Part shown: positions 1 through 7,549 of the stretch, piece after piece
How the letters are laid out: the number at the start of each line of letters is the position of its first letter
Position numbering within the stretch: position 1 is the stretch's first letter
From: CAZLRH01 sp964562015
GTDB taxonomy: Bacteria > Verrucomicrobiota > Verrucomicrobiia > Opitutales > JABDGR01
DNA length: 64,000 bases
NCBI GenBank assembly: GCA_964562015.1
Contig: CAZLRH010000017.1
Coordinates: forward strand, 1-64,000
Direction of reading: 5' to 3'
The notes under the pieces: model-generated
Told to the model about the DNA's origin: nothing
The model's database searches: none
Seen by the model: the letters and a program-made list of their open reading frames with translations, nothing else
Made by a program: the position numbers and the translations under genes

Positions 1-1207
1 CCGCCCCCCAGTCGCCCTGCGTTTCGACCCACGCGCTCGGTCGCCGGTGGTAAAGCGCTTCCAAATCCAGATAGTCGCGATAATTCCGTGCCCGTTGCTG
101 CAGCCCGAAGCCGGCCAGTTCCTTTTGCGGGTAATCACTCCAGCGCGCATAGGGCGCGACGTCGAGGGGTCGCCACTGCCAAAGCATCGGGTTCGCCCGG
201 TTGGCGATCAGCAGGCCGTCGGAATCATGCACCATCGGCCTCCAATCCGAAGGGTGGGATAAGGAATTTTCCCCGTACCAATACATGCTGGACAGCGGCG
301 CGATGCCGACGCGGTCCACGCTATTGCGAAAATACAACGTGCTCGTCACGTCCATCACGGTGTCCGCGCCCGGATGCACCTCGAAGCGGTAGGCGCCGGC
401 GACGCTGGGGCTATTCAGCAGAGCGTAAATGACGAGGGAGGTGGCGCCCGGCGCAGGCCGCACCAGCCAAAATTGTTCGAAATAAGGAAATTCCTCGGCC
501 TTGGGCAGGCCCGTTTCGAGGGCCAGGGCGCGGGCGGACAAGCCGTATTGCTCGTGCTGCCCCAGCGCGCGAAAATACGTCGGCCCCAGAAACGCCACCA
601 GCTCGTCTTTATAAGCGGCCGAGTTGAGATTGTAGTGGGCGCGAAAGCCCGCAAAGCCCGGCGGCGGCGGGGTGCCCGGCGGGATGACCAAGTCCTTGCC
701 ATAGTCAAAATTCTCCAGGCGAAAGGGGATCGGCACGGAATGCCCGTCCACCACTTCATTGATGAGGACGGTTTTCGCAAAGAGCGAGCCGGGGTGGAAA
801 AATTCGATTTCAAACGGCAGCCCCAGGTCGTGCCATAGCGCCTTTTTCTTGTCATACCGGATATCGGTGAATTGGTCGTAACCGAGGCCTTTGAAAAAAG
901 CTCCGGCATCGCCGAGCTGCGAAACGTACGGGCTTGCGGCCGAGTCGCGCGCCAGCTTTTCCACCTGCGTAAAATCGAAAATGCTCGAAGCCGCCGTCGT
1001 GTCCGCAGGCGTCGCGGCCGCCTCGGTGCGGGGCACGGACAGCGCATCTGGCCGGGTCAATACCGGCTCTTCGGCAGCGAAGGCACTGGCCGCGGTGCAG
1101 GCTGCGACGAAAGCAAAAAGCCGGACGCTCCGCAGGCCGGCGCCCGGACGAGCCCCGTCAAAGGCCTGCGGCTGGAAATGGACAAAGTCTGGTGGCGCGA
1201 AGCGCAT
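1..1207 (-). CDS. opgG: Glucan biosynthesis protein G (OpgG/MdoG family), 3' end cut by window
   Basis: A periplasmic protein of the OpgG/MdoG family, which acts on the backbone of osmoregulated periplasmic beta-glucans. Read from 1207 leftwards, the frame has an N-terminal export signal ending near ASAFA-AEE, then the family start (IFDFTQVEKLARD), and later VHDSDGLLI with the following WRPLD block and the LEALYHRRPSAWVETQGDWG block that typifies this family. About 400 residues are visible out of roughly 500; the C-terminus lies beyond position 1. The start is the ATG at 1207, with an alternative in-frame ATG at 1213. The N-terminal region before the hydrophobic core is long, so the true start could lie further in. 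The neighbouring opgH glucosyltransferase is not visible. Confidence 0.88.
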   Translation of the reverse strand, partial: MRFAPPDFVHFQPQAFDGARPGAGLRSVRLFAFVAACTAASAFAAEEPVLTRPDALSVPRTEAAATPADTTAASSIFDFTQVEKLARDSAASPYVSQLGDAGAFFKGLGYDQFTDIRYDKKKALWHDLGLPFEIEFFHPGSLFAKTVLINEVVDGHSVPIPFRLENFDYGKDLVIPPGTPPPPGFAGFRAHYNLNSAAYKDELVAFLGPTYFRALGQHEQYGLSARALALETGLPKAEEFPYFEQFWLVRPAPGATSLVIYALLNSPSVAGAYRFEVHPGADTVMDVTSTLYFRNSVDRVGIAPLSSMYWYGENSLSHPSDWRPMVHDSDGLLIANRANPMLWQWRPLDVAPYARWSDYPQKELAGFGLQQRARNYRDYLDLEALYHRRPSAWVETQGDWGA

Positions 1208-1578
1208 GGGCATACCCAATGGGCAAGGGCGGCTGGGTAAAATAGCGTTAATCCTACCCCCTTTTCGTCCCGGTGCAATACCGATGCGGCGGGGTGGAAA
1301 AGCGACATTGCCGGAGCGTTCACGCCCATGGTCGGCGAAGTTAATCCTTCAAGTGCTGGCAGCCAACACCGAGCCAGGGCCTTCAAGCTCTACCACTACC
1401 CAAACAGGTAATGTCTTAATTTGAAACGGGGCGCTGAGGGCAGCGCGCCCTACCTAAAGTTTCTTCTTGGGGTAGGGCGGGCTGCCCTCAGCCCGCCGTC
1501 TTGTTTTTGGCGAAATTAAGACACCACTCAAACACGGTGCTACTTGACCTATGTTATAAACTCGTGTATGGGTTTTAC
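1208..1578. other. Intergenic region between opgG and the toxin-antitoxin pair
   Basis: About 370 bases without a convincing gene. It holds the upstream region of opgG, one large imperfect palindrome (1433-1492, listed separately) and the A+T-richer stretch in front of the antitoxin gene. A TATAAA box at 1555-1560 and a TTGACC at 1544-1549 are possible antitoxin promoter elements, but neither has a well-spaced partner. Confidence 0.6.
1433..1492. repeat. Large imperfect palindrome, REP-like
   Basis: Arms at 1433-1454 and 1471-1492 are reverse complements at 21 of 22 positions, around a 16-base loop. The arm core is GCTGAGGGCAGC followed by a GCCCTACC block. No T tract follows on either side, so it looks like a dispersed palindromic element rather than an intrinsic terminator. 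A transcript from either strand would fold into a very stable hairpin. Confidence 0.75.
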
Positions 1579-1836
1579 ATGAGTTGGAAAACCATCACTT
1601 TGGATGTGGAGGCCTACCACCTGCTGAAAAAGGCGAAGCAAAAGCGGGAATCCTTCGGCGATGTCGTGCGACGCATCGTCACCGCGCGCGAACCCATCCC
1701 CGACATCGAGACGCATCTCGACCAGCTGTTTCGCGACTTCGGAGGTGTAGGTGTGATGCCCGAGGCCGCACTCACGCGCCTTGAGCAGCGGAAAAAGCAT
1801 CCGCCGCGCTCGCCGCAGCCCCGCCATGCTGCTTGA
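1579..1836 (+). CDS. Antitoxin of a VapBC-type pair (DUF217/VapB-like)
   Basis: An 85-residue protein whose start reads KTITLDVEAYHLLKKAK and then ESFGDVVRRIV, the pattern of the short ribbon-helix-helix-like DUF217/VapB antitoxins. These bind and neutralise a PIN toxin and repress their own promoter. The ATG at 1579 is preferred over an upstream start at 1501 because the family pattern begins there. Its last 11 bases overlap the toxin gene, so the two are translationally coupled. Confidence 0.75.
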   Translation: MSWKTITLDVEAYHLLKKAKQKRESFGDVVRRIVTAREPIPDIETHLDQLFRDFGGVGVMPEAALTRLEQRKKHPPRSPQPRHAA

Positions 1837-2191
1837 TACCACTTTCTTTATTGATTTGAGCCGCGAGGTTCGTGCCGGGCAGCCCGGCCCGGCGGCGGCG
1901 TTTTTGCGCCTGCACCATCGCGCCGACTACGCCGTCAGCGTGGTGACACTGGGTGAATTTGCCATCGGGATGGACGCGCCCGCGACCCGGCGCTTCTTCT
2001 GGGGCTTTCGTCCGGTGGCCCTCGGGCGCGAACTCGCGATTTTTGCCGGGCGGCTGCAAAGCCGGTTGAATTTTACCTTGGGGGAAAACGATCTTTGGAT
2101 TGCGGCCACGGCACTTTATCATCAATGGCCGCTGGCCACGCGCGACTTGGCTTTCGCAAAAATCCCGAGCCTGAAAGTCATGGCTTATTAA
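1826..2191 (+). CDS. vapC: PIN-domain ribonuclease toxin, VapC family
   Basis: A 121-residue PIN-domain protein, the usual length for VapC toxins, which are Mg-dependent RNases often directed at tRNA or rRNA. The four acidic active-site positions are visible: D4 (LLDTTFFID), E43 (TLGEF), D89 (ENDLWIAA) and D107 (ATRDL). The ATG at 1826 lies inside the end of the antitoxin gene; the longer frame from 1781 adds no family-like sequence. All catalytic residues are intact, so the toxin is probably active. Confidence 0.87.
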   Translation: MLLDTTFFIDLSREVRAGQPGPAAAFLRLHHRADYAVSVVTLGEFAIGMDAPATRRFFWGFRPVALGRELAIFAGRLQSRLNFTLGENDLWIAATALYHQWPLATRDLAFAKIPSLKVMAY

Positions 2192-2252
2192 TACGGCGGT
2201 GTTCAAGTCGTTTAAGATTGTCAGTTCCGGGCCTTTGCGCGTGGATAACCTT

Positions 2253-2549
2253 ATGCCTTTTCCCATTCTTCCGCCGGTCGGTGGCCAAAAAATCTTGTGC
2301 GTGGCCGCGCTGGCTTGGCTGCTCGCGTGCGCCGGTTGCGCGACGGCCAAGCACGATTTGCAGCGCAGCGAGGTCGAGCAGATGTACAAGGACGGGCGCA
2401 TCAGCCACCTCGAATATGACGAGATGATGAGCGACATCGCCGCCAAGGAAAAGGCCGCGCCCGCGGCGCCGGCGGGCCCGGTCTCCTCGCAAAACAACCT
2501 GGCTCCGGGCCAACCCGCGGCCCCGCTGCCGGGGCAGGCGACCTTTTAG
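2253..2549 (+). CDS. Small lipoprotein with SHOCT-like motif
   Basis: About 98 residues. An N-terminal hydrophobic segment ends in a lipobox (LLACAGC), so the protein should be lipidated and exported. The mature part has VEQMYKDGRISHLEYDEM, which resembles the short SHOCT-type motif, followed by an Ala/Pro-rich tail. The ATG at 2253 is chosen over the upstream start at 2199 because it places the signal peptide near the N-terminus. The function is unknown. Confidence 0.6.
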   Translation: MPFPILPPVGGQKILCVAALAWLLACAGCATAKHDLQRSEVEQMYKDGRISHLEYDEMMSDIAAKEKAAPAAPAGPVSSQNNLAPGQPAAPLPGQATF

Positions 2550-2661
2550 GCGGGGGACTTGCATCTGCGCGCGGCGGCCTTGACCAAAATGTGACAAGTC
2601 CCGCTGCACCCTGTCTTGCCCCGCACCGGATTCGCCGTCAGCATGGTGGGCTCCCTTGGGC

Positions 2662-3753
2662 ATGAGCGCATTTTTTCAAAGCGATTTTTTCCGACTGCGG
2701 CCGGAGGTCCGGCTTGCGGCCTGGGTGGCGCTGGGCCTGGGGGTTCTGGTCGTGATGGACCAGTGGCACTACTGGTCTTCGCGCGACGATTTCAGTTTTG
2801 GCTACCTCGTGCCGTTTTTCATCGCTTACGTGGTGCACGACCGTTGGCCGCAACTGAAGGCCATTCTCCTGGGTGAGCCCGGCGCATCGGCGGTGTCTAC
2901 CACGCGCTCCGGCCAATTTTATGACACGGCGGCGATCTTCGTGGTTGCGGGCAGTTTGCTCGTGTTTGCCATCGGCGGGTTTTTGCGTGCGGTGGCCGGA
3001 CCCGACACCGACCCGGCCTTTTTCCTCGCGGCGGGCCTCGCCGGTTACGTGCTGGCCATGGGCTTTCTGGTCTCGCGGCAAAACGCGCACGGGCAGTTCC
3101 CGCCCTTCGCCGTGCGCCGCCAAATGCCGGCCCTGCTTTTTTTCCCCGCCATGGCCTGCCTGCTGTCGGCGCCGATTTTGCTGATTTTCGAGACCCGTAT
3201 TAAAGCCATTCTGCTCCAATACGTGGTGGCGATTGTGGCGGGCGTGTTTGATTTTCTGGGCTTCGATATCTATCCGCAGGGAAATGTTTTGATTTTGCCC
3301 CACGGTTCGGTGGGGGTGGAAGACGCCTGCTCCGGCATCCGCTCGCTGACGGCCTGCCTCTTTTCCGGTTCGTTTTTGGCGGCGGTTTTTCTGAACCGCT
3401 GGTGGAAGAAAATACTGCTGCTCGTCATGTCGGCCATCCTCGCCTTCGTGATGAACATTGGGCGCAGTTTGTTTCTGACCGGCTGGGCGTATGCCAACGG
3501 CGATGGCGCGCTCGACGCCGATTTCTGGGGCCATCCGCACCTCGTCAAGGCCGCGGACGGGCAATTCGTCGAGAATCCGGCCTTTCGTTTTTTCACCGTG
3601 CACGACTTCGCCGGTTATGCGGTGCTGGGGCTGACCCTCGCGGGGCTGCTGCTTTTGCTGCCGTTGTTGAATTTTAAAATTAGACTCGGCCCCAAAATTC
3701 CGGTTCGCTCTGGGGTGCCCGCCGAAACCGGCCCCGGCGCCGGTCCTGCCTGA
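2662..3753 (+). CDS. Exosortase (exosortase/archaeosortase family)
   Basis: A 363-residue polytopic membrane protein. The proposed exosortase triad is visible: C223 in EDACSGIRSL, R268 in MNIGRSLFLT and H314 in FTVHDFAGYAVLG. Exosortases are the predicted transpeptidases that process PEP-CTERM-tagged proteins at the membrane during export of surface or matrix proteins. There is no C-terminal EpsI-like domain. No PEP-CTERM substrate and no polysaccharide export genes lie beside it, so the substrates must be elsewhere. The ATG at 2662 is chosen; a TTG two codons upstream is also in frame. Confidence 0.85.
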   Translation: MSAFFQSDFFRLRPEVRLAAWVALGLGVLVVMDQWHYWSSRDDFSFGYLVPFFIAYVVHDRWPQLKAILLGEPGASAVSTTRSGQFYDTAAIFVVAGSLLVFAIGGFLRAVAGPDTDPAFFLAAGLAGYVLAMGFLVSRQNAHGQFPPFAVRRQMPALLFFPAMACLLSAPILLIFETRIKAILLQYVVAIVAGVFDFLGFDIYPQGNVLILPHGSVGVEDACSGIRSLTACLFSGSFLAAVFLNRWWKKILLLVMSAILAFVMNIGRSLFLTGWAYANGDGALDADFWGHPHLVKAADGQFVENPAFRFFTVHDFAGYAVLGLTLAGLLLLLPLLNFKIRLGPKIPVRSGVPAETGPGAGPA

Positions 3754-3796
3754 ACGCCGTCCGCCTTGCCCTCCACTTACCCTTCGCGCCTCACCC

Positions 3797-5278
3797 ATGA
3801 AAATCCTGATGGTCTCGCCCGAGATGGCGCCGTACGCCAAGGTCGGCGGCCTCGGCGATGTCGTCGGCGCCCTGGCCAAAGAGCTGGCCGCGCTCGGGCA
3901 TGAGGTTCGCGTCGTCATCCCGCTTTACGGTTTGCTCAAGCCCGAAAAAAGCTGGGTGGCCTTTCCCGAGCCGGTGACGGTGACCCTCGGCGGCTGGCGC
4001 GAGGAATTTTGCCGCGTCTGGGAGGCCACTCCGCCGGGCTCGAAGGCCAGCGTGAACTTCGTCGAGTTCAACCGCTATTTCGCACGGCCCGGCATTTACG
4101 GCGCCCACGGCGGCGTTTTCTCCGACAACCACGAGCGCTTCACTTTTCTCTGTCGCGCGGCGCTCGACTGGTGCTACGCCCGCGAATGGCATCCCGACAT
4201 CGTGCACAGCCACGATTGGGCCACGGCGCTGACGGCGGTGTACTTGAACACCACCGACCGCCACCGGCCGCTGGGCCGCGCCGCCAGTGTTTTCACCATC
4301 CACAACCTCCAGCACCAGGGCTATTTTGGCCGCGAACTGCTGGATTTCGCCGGCCTCCCGCAGGATTTGTTCCGGCCCGATAATTTGGAATGCCTCGGCG
4401 CCGTCAACCTGATGAAGGGCGGCATTTACCACGCCACGAAAATCACCACGGTCTCGCGCAATTACGCCCGCGAGATTCAAACGCCCGAGGGCGGCTGCGG
4501 GCTGCACCACGTCTTGCGCTATCGGGCCGCGGATTTAATTGGCGTGGTCAATGGCATCGACCCCGACGAATGGAGCCCGGTGACCGACCGGCATTTGCCC
4601 GCGCATTTCAATGCCACCGATCTGGCCGGCAAAGCGGTGTGCAAGGCGGCCTTGCAAAAACGCTTCGCCCTCGCGCAGGAGAATGTTCCGATCTTCGCCG
4701 CCGTGGCCCGGCTCGTGGACCAAAAGGGCCTGGATTTGCTGGCCGCCATCGTGCCGTCGTTGATGGAGGAAATGCGCGCGCAAGTCGTCATCCTCGGCAC
4801 CGGCGACCCCGCGCTCGAGCAATCTTTCATCCATTTGGCCAAACGTTATCCCGGTCGGGTCGGGGCCTTTATCGGGTTTGACGAAGGCATCGCGCACCTC
4901 ATCGAGGCGGGCGCCGATTTTTTTGTGATGCCGAGCCGCTTCGAGCCCTGCGGCCTGAACCAGATGTACTCGCAGGTTTACGGCACTCCCCCCATTGTGC
5001 GCGCCACCGGCGGCCTCGTGGACACCGTGGACCAGTACCTCGAGGGCAAAGGCCGCGGCACGGGTTTCCTCTTTTACGAGCCTACCGCCCGCGCGCTCTT
5101 TCACGCCTGCCGCTGGGCCGCCGGCACTTATCGCGACCGGCCGGACGACCTGCTGGCCCTCCGCCGCAACGGCATGAACAAGGATTTTTCCTGGACGCAA
5201 AGCGCGCGCCAGTACGCCGACATCTACGGTTGGGCCGTGCAACAGCGCTTGGGCGACATCGCTGCGAAGAGCAAGTGA
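3797..5278 (+). CDS. glgA: Glycogen synthase (ADP-glucose type, GT5)
   Basis: 493 residues, the usual GlgA length. It transfers glucose from ADP-glucose to growing alpha-1,4-glucan in the cytoplasm. The N-terminus carries the GT5 signature MVSPEMAPYAKVGGLGDV, where the K-x-G-G-L motif binds ADP-glucose. Further signatures are VHSHDWATAL, a FTIHNLQHQG block and the C-terminal PSRFEPCGLNQMYSQVYG catalytic region. It stands alone here without glgB, glgC or glgP. Its 3' end is 12 bases from the convergent rhodanese gene. Confidence 0.96.
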   Translation: MKILMVSPEMAPYAKVGGLGDVVGALAKELAALGHEVRVVIPLYGLLKPEKSWVAFPEPVTVTLGGWREEFCRVWEATPPGSKASVNFVEFNRYFARPGIYGAHGGVFSDNHERFTFLCRAALDWCYAREWHPDIVHSHDWATALTAVYLNTTDRHRPLGRAASVFTIHNLQHQGYFGRELLDFAGLPQDLFRPDNLECLGAVNLMKGGIYHATKITTVSRNYAREIQTPEGGCGLHHVLRYRAADLIGVVNGIDPDEWSPVTDRHLPAHFNATDLAGKAVCKAALQKRFALAQENVPIFAAVARLVDQKGLDLLAAIVPSLMEEMRAQVVILGTGDPALEQSFIHLAKRYPGRVGAFIGFDEGIAHLIEAGADFFVMPSRFEPCGLNQMYSQVYGTPPIVRATGGLVDTVDQYLEGKGRGTGFLFYEPTARALFHACRWAAGTYRDRPDDLLALRRNGMNKDFSWTQSARQYADIYGWAVQQRLGDIAAKSK

Positions 5279-5290
5279 GTTGCCGGTAAA

Positions 5291-6241
5291 CTACCGCGCG
5301 ATGGGCACATTCACGAGGTTGCCCCATTCGGTCCAGCTGCCGTCATAAAGGCTCACGCGCTTTTGCCCGAGCATTTCGTGCAGGATGAACCACGTGACCA
5401 CGCCGCGTTCGCCGCGCAGGCAGTAGGTGACGATTGGCGCACCGCCCGGCTTCAAGTAGGCCTGGTAAATCTGCCGCAACGCCGGCTTGGTTTTAAACGT
5501 GCCGCTGGCATTCAAGGCCACCGACCAGAGGATATTTTTCGCCCCGGGAATATGGCCGGATTCCATGGTGATATTCTGGTCCTTGCCCGGCGGTGCATTC
5601 GCTTGGCCGATGAATTCCTTGTGCGTGCGCACGTCCAGCAACTGCAAAGTGTGCCCCGGCAACGAGCGCAAAATCGCGTCGCGAAAAGTGCGCAGCGACA
5701 CATCTGTGCCCGCGACGTCGTATTCCGCCCCGAAATAATGCGGCACCTCGGTGGTCACGGCACGGCTCTCGGCTTTCCATTTCGCCAGCCCGCCATTGAG
5801 GACGGTCAGATTGCCCGCCCCGCGATACTTGAACACCCAATAACCATAGATGCTTGAGAGTCCGCTCACTCCGACGCCGCCCGCATCGTAGAAAACAATG
5901 GTCTGCTCCGTGCTAAGGCCGAGCCGCCCGGCCCTTTTCTCGAGCACTGAGGGCGACACCCAATCGCGGCGCTGTGGGTCCATTAAATCGTTCTGCAACA
6001 CCAAACCAATCGCACCCGGCAAGTGGCCGCTGGCATAAACCGGCGCAGCCGCATCATCGATCTCCACCAGCCGCACCGTTGGGTCGTCCAGATGGTCCGC
6101 CACCCATTGCGTCGAAACCACCGGGCCAATCTCAGCGGCCGCGGCCAGCGGTGTACCGGTGATTCCCTGCGCCCCAAGCAGGATGAGTCCAGCCCAAGCG
6201 CCGAAAGAAAAACGTAGGAAATGGCAACGTAGCGATGACAT
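5291..6241 (-). CDS. Exported thiosulfate sulfurtransferase (two-domain rhodanese)
   Basis: 316 residues with an N-terminal hydrophobic export signal ending near LAAAAEI. Two rhodanese domains follow: an inactive first half (YASGHLPGAIGL, YGYWVFKYRGAGNLTVLNGG) and a second half with the catalytic loop YCLRGERG, whose C274 carries the persulfide, ending in SLYDGSWTEWG. Such enzymes move sulfur from thiosulfate or mercaptopyruvate to cyanide or thiols; the signal places this one in the periplasm. The start is the ATG at 6241; a TTG at 6277 would give 12 more residues. Confidence 0.87.
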   Translation of the reverse strand: MSSLRCHFLRFSFGAWAGLILLGAQGITGTPLAAAAEIGPVVSTQWVADHLDDPTVRLVEIDDAAAPVYASGHLPGAIGLVLQNDLMDPQRRDWVSPSVLEKRAGRLGLSTEQTIVFYDAGGVGVSGLSSIYGYWVFKYRGAGNLTVLNGGLAKWKAESRAVTTEVPHYFGAEYDVAGTDVSLRTFRDAILRSLPGHTLQLLDVRTHKEFIGQANAPPGKDQNITMESGHIPGAKNILWSVALNASGTFKTKPALRQIYQAYLKPGGAPIVTYCLRGERGVVTWFILHEMLGQKRVSLYDGSWTEWGNLVNVPIAR

Positions 6242-6297
6242 GGACAGAGTGATAAAAAAATGCCGGCGCTTTGTCAAAATCTCCTCTCAGCCGACGA

Positions 6298-6915
6298 CTA
6301 CGCGGTCGACGCCAATTCACGTCGCAGTTTTTCCAATTCAGCGAGTCGCGGTTCGATGACTTTGCGCACGGTCCGCCGGTTGAGCCACCACACCCACCCA
6401 ATCAAGGTGGCATTAAAAAGGAACATGATGGCATGGAACCAGGGGTCGCGTTGTAGCGCGTAAGGCTTGGAGTGATAAGTGACGGTGGCGCCGACAATGA
6501 CTAGCACGGCCACGATCGGTCCGAGGTACCAAAGCCCCACATTGAGCAACAGGCGGCGCTGATGGCGCAGTTCGGTGATATCCGCGTCGATCTTGGCGAG
6601 CAACGAGGCATCCGTGCCCAAGCGGCGGCGGCGTGCCCGCACGCGTTCACGCAAAAAAAATGCCACCAACCCAAGGACGAGGGCCACGACGATCATGAAC
6701 GGCCATCCGGCAGAGCCCATCCGCCAGCCCATAAAGCCGAAGACCACTGCGACAAAAGCGCCCGCGCCCGCCTCGGAATAGTCACGAATTAAAAGGCTGA
6801 GGGCCAATTTGCGATGCCGGACCTCGAAGGTCTGCCGGAGCGCCGCGAGGTTCGCATCCGCCCCTGCGGGCGGTTCCTGCCGTCGCCAGATTATTTCCAA
6901 ATCATGCCAGTTCAT
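6298..6915 (-). CDS. Membrane protein partner of the ECF sigma factor (possible anti-sigma)
   Basis: 205 residues. A soluble N-terminal stretch with HDLEIIWRRQ is followed by two hydrophobic hairpins (about residues 48-88 and 123-175) and a charged C-terminal helix. Its start overlaps the end of the sigma-factor gene by 14 bases, so the two are co-translated. That arrangement and the membrane topology suggest an anti-sigma-like regulator, but no zinc-binding anti-sigma motif is visible and the function is inferred from position only. Confidence 0.6.
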   Translation of the reverse strand: MNWHDLEIIWRRQEPPAGADANLAALRQTFEVRHRKLALSLLIRDYSEAGAGAFVAVVFGFMGWRMGSAGWPFMIVVALVLGLVAFFLRERVRARRRRLGTDASLLAKIDADITELRHQRRLLLNVGLWYLGPIVAVLVIVGATVTYHSKPYALQRDPWFHAIMFLFNATLIGWVWWLNRRTVRKVIEPRLAELEKLRRELASTA

Positions 6916-7432
6916 CGGTGACTCCTTTCATGGTTTCAGCGAGCCGCTGGCGCGCGCGGGTCAATGCCACGCCCACATGGTTTTCAGTCAGGCCCGCAAT
7001 TTCGGCCATTTCCCTATAGGCCAGGCCGTCGAGTTGTAAAAGGATGAGGGCGCGGTCGAAATCCGGCAACGCATGAATTGTGGCATAAAGTTTCTCCAAC
7101 AAATCCCGCTCACTGATATCTTCCGCGGGCGAGGCCGTGCCCGCCGCAATTTCACTCACGTCTCGGGCTGCTTCAATCCGCTGCTCCCGGCGATTCGCGC
7201 CGCGCCGCCACGCCATGGCCGTGTTCAGGCACACACGGTAAACCCAAGTCGAAGCCTTGGCCTGCCCATTGAAGGCCGGAGCGGAAATCCATAATTGCAG
7301 GAGCAACTCCTGCCGCAAGTCGGCCCAGTCAGCCGGATTTTGCGCATACGCGCGCGTCACTTTGAAAATAATTCCACGATACTCCTCCAGCCAGGACTTG
7401 AACCGGGCTTCATGTTCGGGCGCGTGGCGCAT
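6902..7432 (-). CDS. ECF-type RNA polymerase sigma factor
   Basis: 176 residues with region 2 (IIFKVTRAYAQNPADWADLRQEL, then STWVYRVCLNTAMAWRR) and region 4 (LPDFDRALILLQLDGLAYREMAEIAG, then HVGVALTRARQRL), the standard layout of extracytoplasmic-function sigma factors. It would direct transcription of a small stress or envelope regulon, probably including its own operon. The ATG at 7432 is used; the preceding codon is a GTG that could also serve. It is followed by an overlapping membrane-protein gene, typical of sigma/anti-sigma pairs. Confidence 0.9.
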   Translation of the reverse strand: MRHAPEHEARFKSWLEEYRGIIFKVTRAYAQNPADWADLRQELLLQLWISAPAFNGQAKASTWVYRVCLNTAMAWRRGANRREQRIEAARDVSEIAAGTASPAEDISERDLLEKLYATIHALPDFDRALILLQLDGLAYREMAEIAGLTENHVGVALTRARQRLAETMKGVTDELA

Positions 7433-7509
7433 CACCCAACATTAGTAGCCGCGGCCCGTTGTTTCTTACATCTTATTTAGCATCTGACGAATGGTCTGGA
7501 GTGACCGCG

Positions 7510-7548
7510 CCGTGGTGGCGGCCAACTGCCGTCATAGAGGCTCACACT
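7510..7548 (-). pseudogene. Possible short remnant of a rhodanese C-terminus
   Basis: Read on the minus strand, this stretch encodes SSVSLYDGSW, matching the C-terminal signature of the rhodanese gene at 5291-6241 (RVSLYDGSWTEW). The DNA of the two places agrees at about 21 of 27 positions. No start, upstream domain or longer frame accompanies it. It may be the tail of a duplicated and deleted copy, or a chance match. Confidence 0.3.
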
Positions 7549-7549
7549 G

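Noticed and set aside
415..1047. Minus-strand open frame of 210 residues
   Set aside because: It is in the wrong frame of opgG; the true frame is open to the window edge and shows OpgG signatures.
2638..3918. Minus-strand open frame of 426 residues
   Set aside because: It is opposite the exosortase and the start of glgA, with His/Arg/Gln-rich sequence lacking domains.
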